Shown piece after piece: positions 58,537 to 64,000 of a DNA stretch of 64,000 bases. The notes beneath the pieces were generated by a model. That model searched no databases and had not been told where the DNA came from. It saw only the letters and a list, made by a program, of their open reading frames with translations. A program made the position numbers and the translations under genes. Numbering within the stretch: position 1 is the first letter of the stretch; each line of letters begins with the position of its first letter. Source of the stretch: CAWKGC01 sp963849005 (lineage in GTDB: Bacteria > Pseudomonadota > Gammaproteobacteria > Burkholderiales > Usitatibacteraceae); the NCBI GenBank assembly GCA_963849005.1, contig CAWKGC010000023.1, positions 434,001 through 498,000 of the forward strand, in the 5' to 3' direction.

Positions 58537-59562
58537 TCAGGCCCCGCGCAGGCGCGCGAGATTCTCGACCGCGGCGAGATAGGCGGCGTTGGACTTGAGC
58601 GACTCGGGCGAGATCGCCTTGCCGCGCATGCGTTCCAGCCTGCGGGCCAGCGTCGGCGCCACCGCGCGCCGCTCCAGCCCTTCGAGGAGCGTGTCCTGCG
58701 AGCGCGGGTCGTTGCACAGCAGCACCATGTCGCAGCCGGCATTCAGCGCCGCGTTGCCGCGCGCTGCGATCCCGCCCGCGGTGGCCGCGCCTTCCATGCC
58801 GAGGTCGTCGGAGAAGATCACGCCGTCGAAGCCGATCTTCTCGCGCAGGATCTTCTGCAGCCACACCGGCGAGAAACCGGCGGGCCGCGAATCGACCTTG
58901 GGGTAGATGACGTGCGCGGGCATCACCGCCGCCATGCCGGCCCGCGCGAGGCGCGCGAAGGGAATGAGGTCGGTGCGCTCGATCTCGGCGAGGCTCCTCT
59001 CGTCCACCGGGACTTCGTGGTGCGAGTCCGCGCGCACCCAGCCGTGGCCGGGGAAATGCTTGCCGCAGCTCGCCATGCCCGCCGCCGCGAGCCCCGAGTG
59101 CAGCGCCTCGGCGAGCACGGCGATGATGCCCGGGTCCGAATGCAGGGCGCGGTCGCCGATCACGCCGGATTCGCCGTAGTCGACGTCGAGCACCGGCGCG
59201 AACGAGAAATCGATGCCGTGCGCCTGCAGTTCGCTGCCGATGACGAAACCGCAGCCGCGCGCCGCCGAGAGCGCGTGCGCATGGTCGCGGTCCCAGAGCG
59301 CGCCGAGCGAGCGCATCGGCGGGATGGTCGAGAAGCCCTTCTTCAGGCGCTGCACGCGCCCGCCTTCGTGGTCCACCGCGATCACCAGTCCCGGCGTGCG
59401 CATCTCGCGGATCGACTGCGTCAGCTGCACCAGCTGCAGGGGCGTGGCGAAGTTGCGCGCGAAGAGTATCGCGCCGCCCACCTGCGGATGCTGCAGCCGC
59501 TCTACGTCGTCCTGCGTGAGTTCGAGTCCGGCGACGTCCACCATCACGGGTCCGAGGCGCAT
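58537..59562 (-). CDS. nagZ: Beta-N-acetylhexosaminidase NagZ
   Basis: A cytoplasmic glycoside hydrolase family 3 enzyme recycling peptidoglycan by removing GlcNAc from anhydro-MurNAc peptides. 341 residues with ATG 59562 (MRLGPVMVDVAG). KHFPGHG, the Asp/His dyad loop DSHHEVP, and the nucleophile Asp in IFSDDLGMEG are present. It starts 2 bp after the acpS end. GH3 beta-glucosidase is excluded by these loops. Confidence 0.93.
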   Translation of the reverse strand: MRLGPVMVDVAGLELTQDDVERLQHPQVGGAILFARNFATPLQLVQLTQSIREMRTPGLVIAVDHEGGRVQRLKKGFSTIPPMRSLGALWDRDHAHALSAARGCGFVIGSELQAHGIDFSFAPVLDVDYGESGVIGDRALHSDPGIIAVLAEALHSGLAAAGMASCGKHFPGHGWVRADSHHEVPVDERSLAEIERTDLIPFARLARAGMAAVMPAHVIYPKVDSRPAGFSPVWLQKILREKIGFDGVIFSDDLGMEGAATAGGIAARGNAALNAGCDMVLLCNDPRSQDTLLEGLERRAVAPTLARRLERMRGKAISPESLKSNAAYLAAVENLARLRGA

Positions 59563-59564
59563 GG

Positions 59565-59942
59565 TCAGGCCTCCAGGATCACGGTTGCCGTCGCCATGCC
59601 GGCATCGTCGGAAAGCGAGACGTGCGAGGAACGCACGCCCTTTTCCTCGAGCCACGCGGACATCGCGTCGTCGGGCACCAGCAGCGGCTTGCCGCGGGCG
59701 TCCCGGCCGACCGCCACCGCGTGCCAGCGGAAGGGCGAGCGGATGCCGCTGCCGATCGCCTTGGCGAAGGCCTCTTTCGCGGCGAAGCGCTTGGCGAGGT
59801 GGTTCGCAGGCTGGGGCACGCGGGCAAAGCGCGCCCGCTCGGACGGCGCGAGGATGCGATGCACGAAGCGCTGGCCGAAGCGCGCGAGCGTGCCCTCGAT
59901 GCGCTTGATGTCGACGATGTCCGTTCCCAGTCCGTAGATCAT
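59565..59942 (-). CDS. acpS: Holo-ACP synthase
   Basis: It transfers 4'-phosphopantetheine from CoA to Ser37 of AcpP. 125 residues, with GTDIVDIKRI at the start (magnesium Asp) and KRFAAKEAFAKAIG, both classical. It sits between pdxJ and nagZ as in many betaproteobacteria. Confidence 0.95.
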   Translation of the reverse strand: MIYGLGTDIVDIKRIEGTLARFGQRFVHRILAPSERARFARVPQPANHLAKRFAAKEAFAKAIGSGIRSPFRWHAVAVGRDARGKPLLVPDDAMSAWLEEKGVRSSHVSLSDDAGMATATVILEA

Positions 59943-59964
59943 TCGAGGAGGTTCTCCGTTCGGA

Positions 59965-60708
59965 TCAGTCGGGGCGCACGATCAGCGCCTTCATCTCGCG
60001 CACCGCTTCGCGCATGCCGATGAACAAGGCGCGGCTGACGATGGCGTGCCCGATGTGCAGCTCGCGGACGCCGGCCAGCTTCGCCACCGGGCGCACGTTG
60101 AAATAGTTGAGCGCGTGGCCGGCGTTGAAGCGCATGCCGTGCGCGCGGATCGCCCTGCCCGCCTCGCGCAGCTTCTCCAGTTCGTGCAGCACGGCCGGGC
60201 TCTCGGCATCGCGGCCGCGCATGTGGAAGGCGTGGGCGTAGGGGCCGGTATGCACCTCGCACACCGAGGCGCCGATGCGCTGCGCGGCATCGATCTGCCC
60301 GGGGTCCGGATCGATGAAGACGCTCACCAGGATGCCTTCGTGGGCGAGCATGGACACCACGTCCTTCAGGCGCGGTTCGCTCGAAAGGATGTCCAGCCCG
60401 CCCTCGGTCGTGACTTCCTCGCGGCCTTCGGGCACCAGCATCGCCATCTCCGGGCGGATGCGCCGGGCGATGCCGACCATCTCGCTGGTGGCGGCCATCT
60501 CGAGGTTCAGCTTGATGTGCGTCAGGTCGCGCAGGCGGCGCACGTCCTCGTCCTGGATGTGGCGGCGGTCCTCGCGCAGGTGCACGGTGATGCCGTCGGC
60601 GCCGCCCAGGTGCGCCTCGACCGCGGCCCATACCGGGTCCGGCTCGTAGGTGCGCCGCGCTTGCCGCACGGTGGCGATGTGGTCGATGTTGACGCCGAGT
60701 TCGGGCAT
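59965..60708 (-). CDS. pdxJ: Pyridoxine 5'-phosphate synthase
   Basis: It condenses 1-deoxyxylulose-5-phosphate with amino-acetone phosphate to make vitamin B6. 247 residues starting MPELGVNIDHIATVRQARR; the substrate-binding HLREDRRHIQDEDV and catalytic Glu in HTGPYAHAF-type segments are visible. It is 22 bp downstream of acpS and 8 bp from recO. Confidence 0.95.
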   Translation of the reverse strand: MPELGVNIDHIATVRQARRTYEPDPVWAAVEAHLGGADGITVHLREDRRHIQDEDVRRLRDLTHIKLNLEMAATSEMVGIARRIRPEMAMLVPEGREEVTTEGGLDILSSEPRLKDVVSMLAHEGILVSVFIDPDPGQIDAAQRIGASVCEVHTGPYAHAFHMRGRDAESPAVLHELEKLREAGRAIRAHGMRFNAGHALNYFNVRPVAKLAGVRELHIGHAIVSRALFIGMREAVREMKALIVRPD

Positions 60709-60715
60709 GTCTCGC

Positions 60716-61507
60716 TCAGATCTGCTGCAGTTCCTTCACCAGCTGGCGGGTATGCAGCACCTGGCCGTTGAGGAAATGGTTGATGAGGTAGCGCATCAGC
60801 TGCTTCGCCTGGCCGGCGCTGCGGGCATCGCCGAAGCGTTCGTTCTCGAGGTCAAGCAGCGTCGCGCCGTCCAATTTTACTGCATCGCCCCCCATCGCCC
60901 CTGAACCGGCCGGAATGGGCCCCCGCTCGACGATGTAGGCGTACTCGCGGCCGGCCGCCACCGGAGCGCCGGTTTCGGCCTCGTTCGCCAGCAGGAGCGC
61001 GTAGCCAAGCTCCTTCAAGAGGCGTTTTTCGAAGCGGCGCAGGGCGAGTTCGAGCGCGCGGCCTTCGCCGCCGGGCGGGATGGCGCCGGGGCCGGCCGGC
61101 GGTTCGGCGACACGGTGGCCGGGGACCGACACCGAGCGCAGGTCCGCCACCGCTTCGTCATAGGCGGTGAAGAGGCCCTCGTGCGGGTCCTCGCGCTGGG
61201 TGAGCTTCAGCAGCAGCTCGTTGAGATAGAACGCCGACATCATGCTGGCCCCGCCAAGCGGCAGGCAGACGCGCTCGGCCTCCGCAGTCTTCAGGGTCTT
61301 CATCTCGCCCTTGCCGAACCACGAGAGGGAAAGCGGCTGGAAGGGCCCGAGGACGCCGCGCAGCGCCGACTTGGGCCGCCGCGCCCCGCGCGCCATCAGG
61401 GCCATGCGCCCGTGGCGCTCCGTCCACGCCTCGACGATCAGGCTGGTCTCGCGGTACGGGTAGCTGTGCAGGACATAGCCGCGGTCCGAGGACCCCGGCG
61501 CGCTCAC
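60716..61507 (-). CDS. recO: DNA repair protein RecO
   Basis: It anneals single strands and loads RecA with RecR. 263 residues from GTG 61507: an N-terminal OB fold (GYVLHSYPYRETSLIVEAWT) and a helical C-terminal domain. The zinc cysteines of some RecO proteins are not visible. GTG 61507 overlaps the era TGA (GTGA); a second GTG at 61519 would add four residues. The era-recO-pdxJ order is typical. Confidence 0.88.
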   Translation of the reverse strand: MSAPGSSDRGYVLHSYPYRETSLIVEAWTERHGRMALMARGARRPKSALRGVLGPFQPLSLSWFGKGEMKTLKTAEAERVCLPLGGASMMSAFYLNELLLKLTQREDPHEGLFTAYDEAVADLRSVSVPGHRVAEPPAGPGAIPPGGEGRALELALRRFEKRLLKELGYALLLANEAETGAPVAAGREYAYIVERGPIPAGSGAMGGDAVKLDGATLLDLENERFGDARSAGQAKQLMRYLINHFLNGQVLHTRQLVKELQQI

Positions 61508-62394
61508 TCGTAGCCCCACTGCCTGAGCAGGGCCTCGCTGTCCGCCCAGCCGGACTTGGGCTTTACCCAGAGCTCCAGGAACACCTTGGCGCCGAAGAGG
61601 GCCTCCATCGACTTGCGCGCCTCGGTGCCGATGCGCTTGAGCGTCTCGCCGCCCTCGCCGATCAGGATCGCCTTCTGCCCGGTGCGATCGACGTAGATGG
61701 TGGCGGCGATGCGGCGCATGGTGCCCTCGATCGCGAAGCTCTCGATCGCCACCGCGGTGGTGTAGGGCAACTCGTCGCCAAGCAGGCGGAAGATCTTCTC
61801 GCGGATCAGTTCCGCGGCAAGGAAACGCTCGGAGCGGTCGGTGAGCGTGTCGGCGTCGTAGCCTGCCGGCGCCTCGGGCAGGTGGCGGCGGATCTCGGCG
61901 AGCAGGGGCTTCAATTGCGTGCCCTTCTCCGCGCTCACCGGCACCAGCGCCGCGAAATCGCGCATCGCGGCCACTTGCACCAGCGTCTTGGCGAGCACCG
62001 CCTTGTCGCGCGCCCGGTCGACCTTGTTGAGGGCGAGGATCACCGGCTTGCCCTCCGGCAGCAGAGCCAGCACCGGCTGGTCGCGCTCGTCCCAGCCGCG
62101 CGCCTCGATCACCATCACCACCACGTCGACTTCGTCGAGCGCGTTGGTGACGGCACGGTTCATCATGCTGTTCAGCTTGCTCTGGAAGCGCTTCTGGAAC
62201 CCGGGCGTGTCGACGAAGACGTACTGCGCGCCCTTGTCGGTGAGGATGCCCTGGATGCGGTGGCGCGTGGTCTGCGCCTTGCTGGAGGTGATCGACAGCG
62301 GCACGCCGACCAGGTGGTTGAGCAGCGTCGACTTGCCGACGTTGGGCCGGCCGACGATCGCCACCTTGCCGAAGCGAAAGGCGTCCTCAGCCAT
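61504..62394 (-). CDS. era: GTPase Era
   Basis: An essential GTPase that binds 16S rRNA and the ribosome. 296 residues from ATG 62394. The G domain has GRPNVGKST, the DTPG motif, NKVD and SAEKG; the KH domain with GEGGETLKRIGTEAR follows, ending in the rRNA-contacting LWVKPKSGW. Its start overlaps the rnc stop by 8 bp. Confidence 0.96.
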   Translation of the reverse strand: MAEDAFRFGKVAIVGRPNVGKSTLLNHLVGVPLSITSSKAQTTRHRIQGILTDKGAQYVFVDTPGFQKRFQSKLNSMMNRAVTNALDEVDVVVMVIEARGWDERDQPVLALLPEGKPVILALNKVDRARDKAVLAKTLVQVAAMRDFAALVPVSAEKGTQLKPLLAEIRRHLPEAPAGYDADTLTDRSERFLAAELIREKIFRLLGDELPYTTAVAIESFAIEGTMRRIAATIYVDRTGQKAILIGEGGETLKRIGTEARKSMEALFGAKVFLELWVKPKSGWADSEALLRQWGYE

Positions 62395-63079
62395 GCGCGA
62401 GTTTCGCCAGCATGCGCGCGGCAGCTTCCTGCTCGGCGGCGCGCCGGCTCGGCCCTTCGCCGGTTTCGCGGACGTCCATTTCCGGCACCTCGCAACGGAC
62501 GGTGAAAGTCTGTTCGTGCGCCTCGCCCCGCGTTTCGATGACTTCGTATTGCGGCAGCTTGAGGCGCCTGCCCTGAAGCCATTCCTGCAGCGCGGTCTTC
62601 GCGTCCTTGGGCGCGGACGCCCCATCGAGCGCGGCCAGCAGGCGGTTCGCATAGAGGCCCTCGATCACCGCGCGCGCGCGCTCGAAGCCGGCATCGCGGA
62701 ACACCGCGCCGAACACCGCTTCCATGGCATCGGCGAGGATCGACGGGCGGCGAAAACCCCCGCTCTTCAGTTCGCCCTCGCCCAGCAGGAGCAGGTCGCC
62801 GAGTTCCAGCGACTGGGCGATCTCGGCGAGCGTGGTCTCGCGCACGAGGGAGGCGCGCAGCCGGGTGAGGTCGCCTTCGGGACGCGACCCGAGGCGGTCG
62901 AAGAGCAGGATGGCGATGACGCAGCCGAGGATCGCGTCGCCGAGGAACTCGAGGCGCTCGTTATGCGTGCCGGAGTGGCTGCGGTGCGTGAGCGCGAGCT
63001 CGAGCAGCGCGGGATCGGAGAAACGGTGCCCGAGGCGCTCCTGGAGCCTGTCCAGCGCGCGCCCTGTCGTCTGGTTCAC
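62387..63079 (-). CDS. rnc: Ribonuclease III
   Basis: It cuts double-stranded RNA in rRNA and mRNA maturation. 230 residues, with the catalytic signature NERLEFLGDAILG and DAMEAVFGAVF; the C-terminal double-stranded RNA-binding domain contains EVPEMDVRETGEGPSRRAAEQEAA. It lies between the DUF4845 protein and era, as expected. Confidence 0.95.
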   Translation of the reverse strand: MNQTTGRALDRLQERLGHRFSDPALLELALTHRSHSGTHNERLEFLGDAILGCVIAILLFDRLGSRPEGDLTRLRASLVRETTLAEIAQSLELGDLLLLGEGELKSGGFRRPSILADAMEAVFGAVFRDAGFERARAVIEGLYANRLLAALDGASAPKDAKTALQEWLQGRRLKLPQYEVIETRGEAHEQTFTVRCEVPEMDVRETGEGPSRRAAEQEAAARMLAKLAHG

Positions 63080-63088
63080 TGCCGCGAT

Positions 63089-63448
63089 CTAGAAGACCTT
63101 GGCGTTGGTGGCGCTGAAATCGATGCAGATCGCGACGTTGCCGAAGATCGGCACCTTCACCGACCAGGCCGCGGAGACGATGGTCTCGCCGCCATCCTTG
63201 GTGATATCGAGGTCGGCTCCGGTGACCACGGTGATGCTGTCGATCAGGCTGCGCCGGTCGAAGGCCTTGCGGATCTCGCCCACCGTGCCCTTGGTGTCGC
63301 CTTGCGCCTCCATGGTGGCCAGCACCTTCTTGACGCCGTAGTAATCGACGACGACCGGGAAGAGCTTCATGCCGGTGACGGCCAACAGCGCGAGCAGGAC
63401 CATCACCACGACTGCGCCGCCAAGGGAAACGCCACGTTGCCTGTTCAT
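63089..63448 (-). CDS. DUF4845 membrane protein
   Basis: 119 residues; one N-terminal membrane segment (residues 8-30, GGAVVVMVLLALLAVTGMKLF) and a small periplasmic domain. It is the DUF4845 protein commonly found between lepB and rnc in betaproteobacteria. Function unknown. ATG 63448 follows a GGAGGGCGG site. Confidence 0.8.
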   Translation of the reverse strand: MNRQRGVSLGGAVVVMVLLALLAVTGMKLFPVVVDYYGVKKVLATMEAQGDTKGTVGEIRKAFDRRSLIDSITVVTGADLDITKDGGETIVSAAWSVKVPIFGNVAICIDFSATNAKVF

Positions 63449-63491
63449 CCGCCCTCCCAGGTTCCGCCGCGACACGCAATCGCCGGACGGT

Positions 63492-64000
63492 TCATTCGAT
63501 CTTGTTGCCGACACGCTTCAGGTCCCCCAGGTTCAGCCAGACCAGGAATGCCCGGCCCTTGAGATGGTCATCGGGCACGAAACCCCAGTACCGGCTGTCC
63601 GCGCTCTGGTCCCGGTTGTCCCCCATCATGAAGTAATGGCCGGGCGGCACCGTGCATGAAAAACCGTCGTCATTGTATTCGCAATTGTCGCGGTGCGGGA
63701 ACTGCCGGACCTCGTGCAGGCGCACGGGCGGCTCGCTCGGCACGACCATCGAGACATGGCTGTGCTCGCCGATCTTCTCCATGAACGCCGGGTAGCGGTT
63801 CAAGCCGCCGTCGGTGAAGGCGCCCGCCGGCTGCGTTTGCACGGCCTGGCCATTGATCGTGAGCCTCTTTCCCTTGTAGGAGACCTTGTCGCCGGGCAGC
63901 CCGATCACGCGCTTGATGTAGTCGAGGCTGGGGTCGGCCGGATAGCGGAACACCACCACGTCGCCGCGCTTCACCTCGCCGGTGTCGAAGACCTTCTTGT
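63492..64000 (-). CDS. lepB: Signal peptidase I, C-terminal part
   Basis: The frame runs off the window end, so the N-terminus with the membrane segments and the catalytic Ser is missing. About 170 residues remain. The catalytic Lys lies in YIKRVIGLPGD, and GDNRDQSADSRYWGFVP is box E. It removes signal peptides from exported proteins at the outer face of the inner membrane. The lepB-DUF4845-rnc order is the standard one. Confidence 0.93.
   Translation of the reverse strand, partial: KKVFDTGEVKRGDVVVFRYPADPSLDYIKRVIGLPGDKVSYKGKRLTINGQAVQTQPAGAFTDGGLNRYPAFMEKIGEHSHVSMVVPSEPPVRLHEVRQFPHRDNCEYNDDGFSCTVPPGHYFMMGDNRDQSADSRYWGFVPDDHLKGRAFLVWLNLGDLKRVGNKIE

Overview
This 64-kb window is a G+C-rich (about two thirds by eye) piece of a betaproteobacterial chromosome. 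Three gene orders point there: yceD-rpmF-plsX-fabH-fabD-fabG-acpP-fabF-pabC-mltG-tmk-holB-pilZ, lepB-DUF4845-rnc-era-recO-pdxJ-acpS-nagZ, and a Rieske/HAD/rluC run divergent from rne. A Bug-type (TctC) receptor and tricarballylate genes fit the same group. I cannot name the genus from the sequence alone.

Layout. 1-0.7 kb: the end of a YVTN beta-propeller protein, then a gene-free block of nested inverted repeats (726-1067). 1.1-11.0 kb (minus): the fatty-acid/cell-envelope operon, with a plausible promoter just upstream of yceD. 11.1-12.4 kb (plus): a Maf-type pyrophosphatase and a tetrapyrrole-methylase-family protein. 12.4-18.3 kb (minus): a PAS-GGDEF-EAL c-di-GMP protein, an S49 peptidase, a Rieske protein, a HAD phosphatase and RluC. 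18.3-22.1 kb (plus): RNase E with a ~350-nt leader, then a DsbA-like protein. 22.2-29.0 kb: an AhpD-like protein, a low-molecular-weight phosphatase, uvrB, an aspartate aminotransferase, fadH and tRNA-Leu; REP-like repeats flank the uvrB-aminotransferase segment. 29.2-35.4 kb: a DUF4105 membrane protein, an exported amidohydrolase, an alcohol dehydrogenase, small envelope proteins and a TPR/beta-barrel protein. 35.7-41.5 kb: an arginine deiminase locus with three transporters but no arcB or arcC. 41.6-55.7 kb: a catabolic region with an alkylsulfatase, a FadL-type porin, tcuA/tcuB, a TctC-type receptor, an Ldh2-type dehydrogenase and a formylglycine-type arylsulfatase. 55.9-64 kb (minus): tRNA-Cys, tRNA-Gly, pgsA, uvrC, then the nagZ-to-lepB housekeeping block, cut by the window end.

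How the genes work together. The housekeeping blocks cover lipid synthesis, replication and repair, RNA processing and protein export. The accessory half looks like a nutrient-scavenging region: arginine to citrulline plus ammonia, sulfate-ester hydrolysis with outer-membrane uptake, and oxidation of tricarboxylates or hydroxy acids.

Quality warning. At least 14 genes, including essential ones (holB, plsX, pgsA, uvrC), carry one or more apparent single-base frameshifts. Many of the extra bases sit at a codon's third position and spell two synonymous codons on top of each other, which suggests merged strain haplotypes in the consensus rather than true pseudogenes. Frameshifted genes are therefore given as whole genes with the break sites stated. 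No transposase, integrase, CRISPR array or rRNA is visible.
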